A stretch of DNA of 64,000 bases, from positions 7,240 to 71,239 of the forward strand of contig JAEWBG010000096.1 in NCBI GenBank assembly GCA_023391335.1, given 5' to 3'. Numbering within the stretch: the stretch's first letter is position 1; each line of letters starts with the position of its first letter. This document shows, piece after piece, positions 48,518-58,059 of the stretch. The notes beneath the pieces are model-generated. The model was not told where the DNA came from. It searched no databases and saw nothing but the letters and a program-made list of their open reading frames with translations. A program made the translations under genes and the position numbers. This DNA comes from Pseudomonadota bacterium. GTDB lineage: Bacteria; Pseudomonadota; Gammaproteobacteria; Steroidobacterales; Steroidobacteraceae.

Positions 48518-49291
48518 ATGAATACGATTCGCTCCGTAGATCGTTGCGTCGTTGTGCTGAGCTTGCTCGGGGCAAGCGCATTGATGTCGGGTTGTGCCAC
48601 AACACCGCCCGAACAAGATCCAGTTGTGCAGCGCCTGACTGAGATGGACGGCAGGCTGCTGCGATTGGAGCGCGTGCTCGCAAATCAAAGCCTGTTGGAT
48701 TTGTCGCAGCGGATCGAAGCGGCGCAGGCGGAAACGCGTGCGCTGCGCGGTGAATTGGATGAGCTGCAGCATTCGCTGGCGAAGACACAAGATTCGCAGC
48801 GGGAAATGTACGGCGATGTGGATCGTCGCCTAGCAGCGTTGGAAGGCGGCGCTGCAGCTTCCGCTGCACCCGCTGCCAGTAGTCCCGGATTGCCGGTGCC
48901 ACAAGGCGACGATCGTGCGAATTACCAAGCCGCGTTCGACGCTTTGAAAGACGGCAAGTACGACGACGCCGTGAATGGCTTCAAGCGTTTTCTCTCCAGC
49001 TTCCCAAACAGCGCATTGGCGGATAACGCGCAGTATTGGTTGGGCGAAGCGCACTATGTGATGAAGCAATATCCGGATGCGCTGCGCGATTTCAAAACCG
49101 TGGTCGACAAGTATCCCGACTCGCGCAAGATCCCGGATGCCTTGCTCAAAATCGGTTACTGCAACTACGAGCTGAAGAATTTTCCCGAAGCGCGTTCGGC
49201 GCTGGGCCAAGTGGTCTCGCGTTACGGCGATACGACTGCTGCGCGTCTGGCAGGTCAGCGTCTGACGAAAATGGAAACGGAAGGCCACTGA
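48518..49291 (+). CDS. cpoB: Cell division coordinator CpoB (YbgF)
   Basis: A 257-residue envelope protein: a coiled-coil N-terminal domain (about 45-105, LTEMDGRLLRLERVLANQSL) and three TPR repeats in the C-terminal half (YQAAFDALKDGKYDDAVNGF, QYWLGEAHYVMKQYPDALRD, KIGYCNYELKNFPEARSALG). It links Tol-Pal to peptidoglycan synthesis at the septum. The signal sequence ends in LMSGC, a possible lipobox, while E. coli CpoB is soluble. Confidence 0.95.
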   Translation: MNTIRSVDRCVVVLSLLGASALMSGCATTPPEQDPVVQRLTEMDGRLLRLERVLANQSLLDLSQRIEAAQAETRALRGELDELQHSLAKTQDSQREMYGDVDRRLAALEGGAAASAAPAASSPGLPVPQGDDRANYQAAFDALKDGKYDDAVNGFKRFLSSFPNSALADNAQYWLGEAHYVMKQYPDALRDFKTVVDKYPDSRKIPDALLKIGYCNYELKNFPEARSALGQVVSRYGDTTAARLAGQRLTKMETEGH

Positions 49292-49327
49292 CGAACATCC
49301 GTTCGTCCGCGCGCTTGTGAAGGTTCC

Positions 49328-50020
49328 ATGTCTGCTTCGACGGCTAATTTGGATGTGAGCTCGACTCCGATTCCGGCGGCAGAGCGCATCAAACTCACTG
49401 AGATCTTTCTCTCGATCCAAGGCGAGGCCGATGCGGTCGGCTGGCCCACGGTGTTCGTGCGGCTCACCGGATGTCCGTTGCGCTGCCACTACTGCGATAC
49501 TGCGTATGCATTTCACGGCGGCACCTGGTTCTCGATCGAGCAAGTGCTGGTCGATGTCGCTGCATACGGAGCCAAGCACGTTTGTGTAACCGGGGGCGAA
49601 CCGCTCGCGCAGCGCAATGCGCTCGCATTGCTGGGCAGACTCTGCGATGCGAATTACCGCGTGTCACTGGAAACGAGCGGCGCAATCGATGTGGGGGCCG
49701 TGGATCCACGCGTTGTCCGAGTCGTGGACGTGAAGACTCCAGGCAGCGGCGAGGTCGAGCGTAATCGCTACGAGAACTTGGAGCTGCTGCGCCCCGACGA
49801 GCAGATCAAGTTTGTCGTCTGTAGCCGCGGCGACTTCGACTGGGCATTGGACCTCGTTCGCGCACGAGCACTTCACGAACGCTGCACCGTGCTCTTCAGC
49901 CCGAGTTTCGGCCAGGTCGAACCGCGCGAGCTTGCACAATGGGTTCTCGATGCGCGTGCGCCGGTGCGCTTCCAAGTGCAGCTTCATAAATATCTTTGGG
50001 GCGACACGCCCGGACGTTGA
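49328..50020 (+). CDS. queE: 7-carboxy-7-deazaguanine synthase QueE
   Basis: A 230-residue radical-SAM enzyme in queuosine synthesis. The iron-sulfur motif is in LTGCPLRCHYCDTAYAFHGG (CxxxCxxC), the glycine-rich SAM-binding segment is HVCVTGGEPLAQ, and FLSIQGEADAVGWPTVFVRL is typical. It converts carboxytetrahydropterin to 7-carboxy-7-deazaguanine, the substrate of the next gene's product QueC. Confidence 0.96.
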   Translation: MSASTANLDVSSTPIPAAERIKLTEIFLSIQGEADAVGWPTVFVRLTGCPLRCHYCDTAYAFHGGTWFSIEQVLVDVAAYGAKHVCVTGGEPLAQRNALALLGRLCDANYRVSLETSGAIDVGAVDPRVVRVVDVKTPGSGEVERNRYENLELLRPDEQIKFVVCSRGDFDWALDLVRARALHERCTVLFSPSFGQVEPRELAQWVLDARAPVRFQVQLHKYLWGDTPGR

Positions 50021-50022
50021 GA

Positions 50023-50715
50023 GTGAGTGCTTCAATCGCAACCCGCCCGCGTGCGGTCGTGCTCCTGTCGGGTGGATTGGATTCTGCTACCACCTTGGCC
50101 ATCGCTCGCAAAGAAGGCTTCGAGACCTACGCGCTCAGCGTCGACTACGGCCAACGCCATCGATCTGAATTGGTAGCGGCAACTCGAGTCGCCGCAGCAC
50201 TCGGTGCGAAGGAACACCGCACGGTCAGAGTGGATTTGGGTGGGCTCGGCGGATCGGCGCTCACGGACCCATCCATCGCCGTGCCCGAGACACCGCAAAT
50301 CGGGATTCCAGTCACGTACGTTCCGGCGCGCAACACCGTCATGTTGTCCTTCGCACTCGGATGGGCAGAGATCCTCGGCGCCGGGCACATCTACATCGGT
50401 GTGAATGCGGTGGACTACTCAGGCTATCCCGACTGCCGGCCGGTATTCGTCGCTGCGTTCGAGAAGCTTGCGAACCTCGCGACCAAAGCGGCTGTCGAGG
50501 GCACGCTCTCGTTTCGCATTGCGACTCCCCTCATCGATCTCACCAAAGCACAAATCATTCAGACCGGTATGCAGCTCGGAGTGGATTACTCACTCACGGT
50601 GTCCTGCTACCAGGCGGATGACGAGGGACGCGCTTGCGGCAAATGCGACTCGTGTCGTTTGCGTAAAGCGGGATTCGCGGCGGCGGGTGTGGCGGATCCG
50701 ACAAGCTACAGGTGA
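50023..50715 (+). CDS. queC: 7-cyano-7-deazaguanine synthase QueC
   Basis: About 230 residues. ATP-dependent preQ0 synthase with the PP-loop VVLLSGGLDSATTLAIA, VNAVDYSGYPDCRPVFVAAF and the zinc site GRACGKCDSCRLR with the preceding SCYQ cysteine. The start is uncertain: GTG 50023 lies 2 bases after the queE stop, TTG 50017 overlaps it, and an ATG at 49996 overlaps queE by 25 bp. It acts directly after QueE. Confidence 0.95.
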   Translation: MSASIATRPRAVVLLSGGLDSATTLAIARKEGFETYALSVDYGQRHRSELVAATRVAAALGAKEHRTVRVDLGGLGGSALTDPSIAVPETPQIGIPVTYVPARNTVMLSFALGWAEILGAGHIYIGVNAVDYSGYPDCRPVFVAAFEKLANLATKAAVEGTLSFRIATPLIDLTKAQIIQTGMQLGVDYSLTVSCYQADDEGRACGKCDSCRLRKAGFAAAGVADPTSYR

Positions 50716-50723
50716 GGGAGGCG

Positions 50724-50751
50724 GTTGACGGTTGTGAGTTGTGGGTTGACG
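50724..50751 (+). repeat. 7-bp-period repeat after queC (GTTGACG / GTTGTGA)
   Basis: Four consecutive heptamers, GTTGACG, GTTGTGA, GTTGTGG and GTTGACG, start 9 bases after the queC stop. I did not find an inverted partner nearby. Positions 50752-50931 after it, up to tRNA-Lys, contain no gene and only vague GC-rich inverted words. Confidence 0.8.
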
Positions 50752-50931
50752 GAGGGAACAGGGACCTCTGACTGGCCGCTGTGTCTTGCCCGCGAAGGCT
50801 TTCCCGACGCAACAGCGTCCTTCTCGACGACCGTCCTTCCCGATGCGAAGCATCCGTCGTGCGACTTGCGATCATCCCAAACTCAGTTCTTCACACTCCG
50901 CTGCGTTTCGGTATCATGCGCGCCCTTCCGT

Positions 50932-51007
50932 GGGTCGGTAGCTCAGTCGGTAGAGCACTGGACTTTTAATCCATTGGTCGTGGGTTCGATTCCCACCCGA
51001 CCCACCA
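50932..51007 (+). tRNA. tRNA-Lys (anticodon TTT)
   Basis: A complete 76-nt cloverleaf. Acceptor GGGTCGG pairs with CCGACCC, then A-CCA encoded. D arm AGCTCAGTCGGTAGAGC, anticodon loop CTTTTAA giving TTT, T arm GTTCGATTC. Close to E. coli tRNA-Lys. Position after queC matches gammaproteobacterial order. Confidence 0.97.
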
Positions 51008-51159
51008 TTTCACCCGTTCTTCGAGTCCCTACACGCGATCTGGCTTGTGCTCAGGTCGGCTTCGGACTATTGTCGCATCGCCGCCTGCTCTGGCCTCCGG
51101 ATGACGGAAGCGTCCGTTGAACTTTCAAGAACTTAGGTGAGATTCAGAAACTCGACGAG

Positions 51160-52449
51160 ATGAGTGAGCCGCATCCCATTGCTGACGAGCATGCCGGGGA
51201 ATTCCCCTTCGGCCTGACGACTGCTCCATTTGCCGATACGTCCGACGACGCCTTCTTCTTTCCAAGCGACCAGCATCTTCGTGCCCTCGAGTTCATGGGC
51301 CACTCCATTTGGACTCGAGCCCGGCTGTGTGTCGTCACGGCCGATCAGGGCTGCGGCAAGAGTCTTCTGATCAAACGATTTTTGCGGGATCTGGACGAAC
51401 GCGTCATTGCGGCAGCGGTGCAGAAAGAGCAGATCAGCGCGCGCGAGTTTCTCGGAGAGATCCTCCAGCAGTACGGCGTGGCGCTGGAGGAAAACGACAA
51501 GACCGACCGTCGGCGCCTGCTCGAGCGGTTTCTGGTTCACCAAGCTGGCATGGGCCGGATGTGTTTGCTGATCGTCGAAAATGCTCAAAGCATGCACCCG
51601 CTCGTGTTGGAAGAGTTGCGGTGCCTTGCCGCGCTCGAAGCGGACGGAACGAAGGTGCTGAAGCTCTTGATGCTTGGTCAGCCGGCGCTAAATCGCGTAC
51701 TCGAATCGCCGCGGATGATCGAGTTGGTTCGGCAAGCGCCGCCGCGGTTTTCGCTCAGGCCTCTAAGCGAAGATCAAACCGCCGCATACGTCGCGCACCG
51801 ATTGCGCGCCGCCGGCGCGAGCAATCCCGATGAACTCATGCCGCATACCTTGATGCGCACGATTCATGCGTGCACGAACGGCGTTCCGTCCCGAATCAAT
51901 GTGCTCTGCGAAGTCGCACTGCGCACTGCCGCTGCACAAGCTCGGTCCGCCGTCACGGTAGAAGCGATCGAGGGAGCGCTGCAAGACTTGGGCTGGAGTT
52001 CGCAGGCCGGGGCTTTTGCGGATGTTGCCCAGGAGACGCACGCGAGACTGACGATCTCCATGCAGGGACATCCCGATCGCGAGTTCGAACTCAGCGGCGG
52101 ACGTGTCATCGTGGGCCGCGGCGAAGAGGCCGATCTGCGCATCGATTCCGTGTTTGTTAGCCGCTACCACGCGCTCATTGTGCGTGACGGCTCACAAGAT
52201 CTGCTGTTGGACTTGGGCAGCACCAACGGCGTGCTGGTGAATTCGCAGCGAGTGGTACGCCGCGCTCTGCGGGATCGCGATTTGATTCAATTAGGTCCCG
52301 CTCGGCTCGTGTACTCGAGCGACGGCGTGGTGGGGCAGGGCATCGATGCCGGCGAAACAGTGTGCTTTGCACGGCCGGGATTTCCACCATCGGCAGGCGA
52401 ACTCACCGCCATCCCGTTGGCCTTTGGACGTCCGGACAGCTCCCGATAA
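51160..52449 (+). CDS. ExeA-like AAA ATPase with C-terminal FHA domain
   Basis: A 429-residue protein. Residues about 10-280 are an AAA ATPase like ExeA/GspA of type II secretion: FGLTTAPFADTSDDAFFFPS, Walker A region ADQGCGKSLLIKRF (first Gly replaced by Ala), Walker B CLLIVENAQSM and LKLLMLGQPALNRVL. Residues about 300-400 form an FHA domain (GRVIVGRGEEADLRIDSVFV, SRYHALIVRDG, LDLGSTNGVLVN) with the phosphothreonine-binding Arg, Ser and Asn residues. FHA in place of the usual peptidoglycan-binding domain suggests control by a Thr kinase. No secretion partner (GspB) is adjacent. Confidence 0.85.
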   Translation: MSEPHPIADEHAGEFPFGLTTAPFADTSDDAFFFPSDQHLRALEFMGHSIWTRARLCVVTADQGCGKSLLIKRFLRDLDERVIAAAVQKEQISAREFLGEILQQYGVALEENDKTDRRRLLERFLVHQAGMGRMCLLIVENAQSMHPLVLEELRCLAALEADGTKVLKLLMLGQPALNRVLESPRMIELVRQAPPRFSLRPLSEDQTAAYVAHRLRAAGASNPDELMPHTLMRTIHACTNGVPSRINVLCEVALRTAAAQARSAVTVEAIEGALQDLGWSSQAGAFADVAQETHARLTISMQGHPDREFELSGGRVIVGRGEEADLRIDSVFVSRYHALIVRDGSQDLLLDLGSTNGVLVNSQRVVRRALRDRDLIQLGPARLVYSSDGVVGQGIDAGETVCFARPGFPPSAGELTAIPLAFGRPDSSR

Positions 52450-52737
52450 CCAGCCCTAAGACATTGATCCCTTCGGCCTCGATTCATCGAGGCAGACGGG
52501 CTGGATTCGGCCGGCATAGCCCGCTCGAGAGACTTCATTCGAATGTCAGGCCGACGCTGAAAGTGCTCAGCTCACAACAACTTGCCGCCTCCCAACTCCC
52601 CCAGTAGAGTGTCGCCCTCCCGACGTTCGCGCGTTCCATTTGCAGTGATCTGCTGCTCCCGTGCCGCTGGCCTAGCATGGGAAGAGGACGCTTGCGCGAG
52701 TGTTGCCTTGTCTGAGCAATAAGAGATCCGTAAAGCA

Positions 52738-55212
52738 GTGGAGCGGTGGCGAGTTCATAAGTTCGGCGGCTCCAGTGTCGCCGATGCAGCGTGTATGGAG
52801 CGTGTGGCGCAGATCCTGGAGCAGGATCCGCATCCGCGATTGGGTGTTGTTCTATCCGCCTGCCGTGGCGTGACGGACGCATTGTTGAATTTGGTGACGG
52901 CGGCCGAGCAACAGGATAACTCGCTCGCCGATCGCATCGAAGCCATCCGCAATCGCCATCAGGTGATCGCCGAGACGTTGCTTCCGAACGAGGTCCGTTC
53001 TCGATACCTAGCATCCCTGGAGCATGACTGCCGAAATATCGCCGGCATTCTGCAAACCGTTCAGCTCATCCGCTCTGCATCGCAAACCGTTCGCGATTTG
53101 ATCGCGGGCTACGGCGAAATCTGGTCGACGCGCTTATTCAGCGAGTACTTACGTCATCGTGGCCGCCGCCCGGGTAAGGTCGAATGGATCGATGCACGCG
53201 AAGTCGTCAGTGTCGAATGGGGTGCGCTCGGCCCGGCAGTGCGTTGGGACGTATCGCAGGCAAACATGGATCGGCAAACGCCGCATGATCCGGCGACACT
53301 CATCATCACGGGATTTATCGCTCGCGATGCGAAGGGTCTGCAAACCACGCTGGGCCGCAATGGCAGCGACTTTTCAGGCTCGATTTTCGGCGCCTTGCTG
53401 AATGCCGAAGAGATTCACATCTGGACGGACGTCGATGGCGTGTTGAGCGCCGATCCGCGGTTGGTTCCCGATGCGCAGGTTATCGACTCGCTTTCGTACA
53501 ACGAAGCGATGGAGCTGGCGTATTTCGGCGCCAAGGTGATCCATCCGCAAACGATGGCGCCGGCCGTGCTCAAAGGCATCCCGATTTGGATCCGCAATAC
53601 GTTCGCGCCAGAGAAAGCGGGCACGCTGATTTGCGAACGGCCGAATTCGCAAATCGCGGTGAAAGGTATTACGTGCATCGATCGCGTCGCGCTGGTGAAC
53701 GTCGAAGGTGCGGGCATGATCGGAGTGCCCGGTACGGCGCAACGTCTCTTCGGTGCGCTACGCGACAATGGCATTTCAGTGATCTTGATTTCGCAAGGCA
53801 GCTCCGAACATTCGATCTGCTTCGCGATTCCGCAGGCTGAGGCGACGCGCGCGGAGACGGTCGTTCGCCAGGCGTTCGACCGAGAACTGCGCGAAGGTCA
53901 GATTCAAAGTGTGGAAGTCGACCCGAGCTGCAGCATTCTCGCCGTCGTTGGCGATGGCATGGCTGGATCTCACGGCGTTGCCGCCAAAGTGTTCGGCGCG
54001 CTCGGCGCGGCTGCAGTGAGCGTGCGTGCTATTGCTCAAGGTGCGTCCGAACGCAACATCTCCGTTGTGATCGACGGTAAGCATGCATCGCGCGCGCTGC
54101 GGTCGGTGCATTCCGGGTTTTATCTGTCGCCGCATACGATCTCGATCGGTTTGATCGGGCCGGGCGTCGTCGGTGGTGTGTTGCTCGATCAGCTTGCATC
54201 GCAGATCGAACGGCTGTCGCGCGAGATGAAGGTGGACCTGCGCGTGCGCGGCATCATGACATCCAAGCGCATGCACTTGTCGAACTCCGAGATTCCTCTC
54301 GATCGTTGGCGCGATGTGTTCGCGTCCTCGCAGGAGCAGGCGGATCTCACTCGATTCGCGCAACACGTTCACGCGGATCATTTGCCGCATGCAGTGATCA
54401 TCGATTGCTCATCGAGCGAAGAAGTTGCGGCGCGCTATCCCGCTTGGCTCGCGAGCGGCATCCACATTGTCACGCCGAACAAGAAAGCCAACAGCTCCGA
54501 GTACGAGCTTTACTCGCGTCTGCATGAGGCGCGACGCCAGGGCGGCGCGCACTACTTATATGAGGCGACGGTGGGTGCCGGCTTGCCGATCATCCAGACG
54601 CTCCGTGACCTGCGCGAGACCGGCGACCAGATTCAGCGCATCGAAGGCATTCTGTCCGGCACGCTCGCGTATCTATTCAACGTGTGGGATGGCTCCGAGC
54701 CGTTTTCGTCGGTGGTGCGTGCGGCGAAAGCCAAGGGCTATACCGAGCCGGATCCACGCGACGATCTCTCAGGTACCGACTTCGCTCGCAAGATCATCAT
54801 TCTCGGGCGCGAGATGGGATTGCGCTTGGAGTTGAAGGATGTGCAACTCGAAGGGCTCGTGCCTTCGGCGTTGGCATCGTGCAGCTCGCAAGAGTTTTTG
54901 GATCGGCTACCGGAGTTCGATGCGCCCATGGCCGCGCGCTTAAAAGCGGTGCGCGATCGCAATCGAGTTCTGCGATACGTTGGCTCGCTCGATGCGGCAA
55001 CGGGGAAGGCATCGGTTGGGCTCGTCGAACTCGAACGTTCGCACACCTTTGCGAACATCAACCTCACTGACAACGTCGTGCGCTTCATCACCCAGCGCTA
55101 CAACCAGAACCCGTTGGTCGTACAAGGTCCGGGTGCGGGTCCTGAAGTGACTGCCGGCGGTGTATTCGCGGATCTGTTGCGCGTGTGCGCGTATCTTGGA
55201 GCCAAGCTATGA
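52738..55212 (+). CDS. thrA: Bifunctional aspartate kinase / homoserine dehydrogenase I
   Basis: An 824-residue fusion: aspartate kinase (VHKFGGSSVADAACMERVAQ, GRNGSDFSGSIFGALLNAEE), a double ACT regulatory region (about 315-460, GVPGTAQRLFGALRDNGISV) and homoserine dehydrogenase (IGLIGPGVVGGVLLDQL, GTDFARKIIILGREMG). It catalyses the first and third steps of threonine synthesis. The start is GTG 52738. The 288-bp upstream gap holds no gene and no Thr-rich leader peptide that I can see, so the E. coli type of attenuation is absent. It overlaps thrB by 4 bp. Confidence 0.96.
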   Translation: MERWRVHKFGGSSVADAACMERVAQILEQDPHPRLGVVLSACRGVTDALLNLVTAAEQQDNSLADRIEAIRNRHQVIAETLLPNEVRSRYLASLEHDCRNIAGILQTVQLIRSASQTVRDLIAGYGEIWSTRLFSEYLRHRGRRPGKVEWIDAREVVSVEWGALGPAVRWDVSQANMDRQTPHDPATLIITGFIARDAKGLQTTLGRNGSDFSGSIFGALLNAEEIHIWTDVDGVLSADPRLVPDAQVIDSLSYNEAMELAYFGAKVIHPQTMAPAVLKGIPIWIRNTFAPEKAGTLICERPNSQIAVKGITCIDRVALVNVEGAGMIGVPGTAQRLFGALRDNGISVILISQGSSEHSICFAIPQAEATRAETVVRQAFDRELREGQIQSVEVDPSCSILAVVGDGMAGSHGVAAKVFGALGAAAVSVRAIAQGASERNISVVIDGKHASRALRSVHSGFYLSPHTISIGLIGPGVVGGVLLDQLASQIERLSREMKVDLRVRGIMTSKRMHLSNSEIPLDRWRDVFASSQEQADLTRFAQHVHADHLPHAVIIDCSSSEEVAARYPAWLASGIHIVTPNKKANSSEYELYSRLHEARRQGGAHYLYEATVGAGLPIIQTLRDLRETGDQIQRIEGILSGTLAYLFNVWDGSEPFSSVVRAAKAKGYTEPDPRDDLSGTDFARKIIILGREMGLRLELKDVQLEGLVPSALASCSSQEFLDRLPEFDAPMAARLKAVRDRNRVLRYVGSLDAATGKASVGLVELERSHTFANINLTDNVVRFITQRYNQNPLVVQGPGAGPEVTAGGVFADLLRVCAYLGAKL

Positions 55213-56144
55213 GCGCGCGTCAGTCCGCAACGGCGTTCGCGCCCGCGAGCATCGGCAACGTTGCTGTCGGTTTCGATGTGCTCGGTCACAGCTTTCAAAC
55301 GATTGGTGACACGGTCACGGCGCGCCGCATCAGCGAGCCCACCGTACGGATCACTTCGATTACCGGCACCGTCGCGGATTTGCCGAAAGAGGCTGAGCGC
55401 AATACCGCAGGCATGGCCGTTCTCAGCATGGTGCGAGATCTCAAGCTCGACTTTGGATTCGAGCTGGCGATCGAAAAGGGCATTCCGCTGGGTTCCGGAC
55501 TCGGTGGTTCTGCGGCTTCGGCGGTGGCTGGCGTGGTCGCCGCAAATGCGCTCTTGCCGAAGAGCCTGAGCAAGACTGAATTGCTGAAGTTCGCGATGAA
55601 AGGCGAGCAAGTTTCGAGCGGGGCCGTGCACGTCGACAACATCGCGCCCTCGCTGTTCGGCGGATTGGTGCTGACGGTGGGGATCGATAATCCCAATGTG
55701 AAGCAGATTCCGGTGCCGCCGACAGTGCGCTGCGTGCTCGTGCATCCGCACATGATCCTTTCGACCGCAGAAGCTCGCAAAATCCTGAATCGGTCCATCG
55801 ACCTATCGAATGTGATCTGGCAAACGGCCAATCTCGCTGGCTTTTTGACCGGTTGTTTCACGGGCGATCTGCAACTCATTCGCGAGTCCTTGGAAGACGT
55901 CATCATCGAGCCGCAACGCAAGGTGCTCATCCCCGGTTTCCAAGCGGTGAAAGACGGTGCGATGCGTGAAGGCGCGCTCGGTTGTTCGATTTCCGGTGCG
56001 GGTCCGACGGTTTTCGCGTGGTGCGAGCAGCAGCATGCGGAGAAGATTCGCGATGCGATGGTGGCAGGCTTTACGGCGCATGATTTGCAAAGCGACGCGT
56101 GGATTTCGACGCTGGATCCATCCGGCGCACGCGTGGTGGATTAA
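55209..56144 (+). CDS. thrB: Homoserine kinase
   Basis: A 311-residue GHMP-fold kinase phosphorylating homoserine. The ATP-binding segment is LGSGLGGSAASAVAGVVAAN, the N-terminal motif FAPASIGNVAVGFDVLG and the C-terminal GALGCSISGAGPTVFA. ATG 55209 overlaps the thrA stop. Part of thrABC. Confidence 0.97.
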   Translation: MSARQSATAFAPASIGNVAVGFDVLGHSFQTIGDTVTARRISEPTVRITSITGTVADLPKEAERNTAGMAVLSMVRDLKLDFGFELAIEKGIPLGSGLGGSAASAVAGVVAANALLPKSLSKTELLKFAMKGEQVSSGAVHVDNIAPSLFGGLVLTVGIDNPNVKQIPVPPTVRCVLVHPHMILSTAEARKILNRSIDLSNVIWQTANLAGFLTGCFTGDLQLIRESLEDVIIEPQRKVLIPGFQAVKDGAMREGALGCSISGAGPTVFAWCEQQHAEKIRDAMVAGFTAHDLQSDAWISTLDPSGARVVD

Positions 56145-56155
56145 CAGTCACGACC

Positions 56156-57457
56156 ATGTACTACAAAAGCACACGTGATCCGCAGCATCGGATGTTGCTC
56201 GGCCAGGCCATCGCTCAGGGCATTGCGCCCGACGGCGGCTTGTACGTGCCCGAAGAGTTTCCGCATTTCAGGCCCGGCGATTTCGAAGGCGTCACCGAAC
56301 TGCCGGACATCGCCGAGAAACTGATTGCCCCGTTCGCGGCCGGCGATCCGCTTGCTGCAGAGCTTGGCGATATCTGCCGCGAAGCATTCAACTTTCCTGC
56401 ACCGCTGGTGCATCTCGACAACGCACCTGCACCGGTTTCGGTGCTCGAGTTGTTCCACGGGCCGACCTGCGCGTTCAAAGATTTCGGAGCGCAGTTTTTG
56501 GCGGCTTGTCTCGCGCGTATTCGCCGGGGCAGCAACCGTAAGCTGACGATCCTGGTTGCAACCTCGGGCGATACCGGCGGCGCCGTCGCGGCAGCGTTCC
56601 ACAATAAGCCCTGGGTCGATGTAGTGGTGCTGTATCCGAAGGGATTGGTGTCGCCGCGTCAGGCGCAGCAGCTCGCATGCTGGGGCGGCAACGTTCGTAC
56701 GCTTGCCGTTCACGGCACGTTCGATGATTGCCAGCGCTTAGTAAAAGAAGCTTTCTTGGATCCCGCGCTGGCCGAGTCGCGCCAGCTTTCTTCCGCGAAC
56801 AGCATCAACATCGGCCGCTTGCTGCCGCAGATGGTGTATTACGCGAAGGCCGGGCTGCAGTTGTGGCGCGAGACGGGTCGTCGCGCGAACTTCATTATTC
56901 CTGCTGGCAATCTGGGCAATTCGCTCGCCTGCATTTGGGCTCGCCACGTTGGGCTGCCGATAGGCGAAGTCGTGCTCGCCACGAACGCCAATCAAACCGT
57001 CACCGAATTCTTGCGGACCGGCGAGTGGGCGCCGCGTGCAAGTGTCGCTACGCTGGCATCTGCAATGGACGTCGGTAACCCCAGCAACATGGAGCGGTTG
57101 CGATCGTTGCATCCTGAGTTCGAAGAGCTGCAGAGCCAGATCGGCGCATCTAGTGTCGATGACATCGAGATTCGCGCGACGATCCGTCGCGACGCACACG
57201 AGCTGGGCCAGATCTGGTGTCCGCACACGGCGACCGCGGCAAAAGTGTTCCGTCGATTGCTAGCTAGAGGCGCTCGCGGGCATTGGGTGCTGGTCTCGAC
57301 CGCGCATCCGGCCAAGTTCAACGAAATCGTCGAGGCGCAAACAGGAACGGAAGTTCCGGTGCCGCCCGCGCTGGCGCGTCTGTTGTCCCTGCCACGCCAG
57401 GAGACGGAACTGGAGCCGACGCTTCAGGCGTTACGCGCGGAGTTGCAAGAGACTTAA
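56156..57457 (+). CDS. thrC: Threonine synthase
   Basis: A 433-residue PLP enzyme converting O-phosphohomoserine to threonine. The PLP lysine is in ELFHGPTCAFKDFGAQF, the phosphate loop in LVATSGDTGGAVAAAFHNK, and IIPAGNLGNSLACIWARHVG is typical of the ThrC group of enterobacteria and pseudomonads. ATG 56156 begins at the conserved MYYKSTRDP; 11 bp after thrB. Confidence 0.97.
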   Translation: MYYKSTRDPQHRMLLGQAIAQGIAPDGGLYVPEEFPHFRPGDFEGVTELPDIAEKLIAPFAAGDPLAAELGDICREAFNFPAPLVHLDNAPAPVSVLELFHGPTCAFKDFGAQFLAACLARIRRGSNRKLTILVATSGDTGGAVAAAFHNKPWVDVVVLYPKGLVSPRQAQQLACWGGNVRTLAVHGTFDDCQRLVKEAFLDPALAESRQLSSANSINIGRLLPQMVYYAKAGLQLWRETGRRANFIIPAGNLGNSLACIWARHVGLPIGEVVLATNANQTVTEFLRTGEWAPRASVATLASAMDVGNPSNMERLRSLHPEFEELQSQIGASSVDDIEIRATIRRDAHELGQIWCPHTATAAKVFRRLLARGARGHWVLVSTAHPAKFNEIVEAQTGTEVPVPPALARLLSLPRQETELEPTLQALRAELQET

Positions 57458-57460
57458 CGA

Positions 57461-58045
57461 ATGCAGATGCCAGTTGAGATCCCGACCTGGGCCTATCCAG
57501 TGGCCGGTCTGGCCGCTTTGATTGCGCTCGGTGTCTGGGTGTTCTTTCTTGTCCGCGCGTATCGCACTCGCAAAGCCACTGAAGAGGCGATTGCCAGCGT
57601 GGCGTACGAGATGCTGAAGAACGTCCTCATTCCCAACGGCAATGGCGGGCAGATCCACATCCATTACCTGCTGCTGACTCAGCGCGGGTTGCTGGTTGCG
57701 GACTTGCTGGATCTACCCGGTGCCGTATTCGGCGGCGACCAAATGATCGAGTGGACCGCGATCGGCAAGAAGCGCCGCTACACCTTCGCGAATCCTCAAC
57801 ACGCGCTGTATGACCGCATGGCCGCCGTGCGATTGCTGACGGGCGAAGTGCCGGTCGAAGGCCGCGTGCTCTTCACGCTGCGCAGCTCGTTCCCCAAAGG
57901 CAAACCTCGCAATGTGGTTCGCATCGACGATCTCGCCGATGACTTCCCGCCGGTCGACCCTGCTCGGGGGAATATCACCGCCGCTTTCGGTGATGTGTGG
58001 GCGAATGTGAAAAAGCATGCGGAGCCGAATCCGCTGGCTAGTTAG
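57461..58045 (+). CDS. NERD-like membrane-anchored protein
   Basis: A 194-residue protein with one N-terminal membrane helix (about 10-32, VAGLAALIALGVWVFFLV) and a cytoplasmic domain that resembles NERD (nuclease-related): VLIPNGNGGQIHIHYLLLTQ, then RGLLVADLLDLPGAVFGGDQ. It starts 3 bases after the thrC stop, so likely co-transcribed with thrABC, although a shared role is not obvious. Nuclease residues could not be verified. Confidence 0.7.
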   Translation: MQMPVEIPTWAYPVAGLAALIALGVWVFFLVRAYRTRKATEEAIASVAYEMLKNVLIPNGNGGQIHIHYLLLTQRGLLVADLLDLPGAVFGGDQMIEWTAIGKKRRYTFANPQHALYDRMAAVRLLTGEVPVEGRVLFTLRSSFPKGKPRNVVRIDDLADDFPPVDPARGNITAAFGDVWANVKKHAEPNPLAS

Positions 58046-58059
58046 GAAGAGCGGAATGT

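Noticed and set aside
52450..52737. Threonine-operon attenuator with leader peptide
   Set aside because: No short frame rich in Thr or Ile codons and no terminator/antiterminator pair was visible before thrA.
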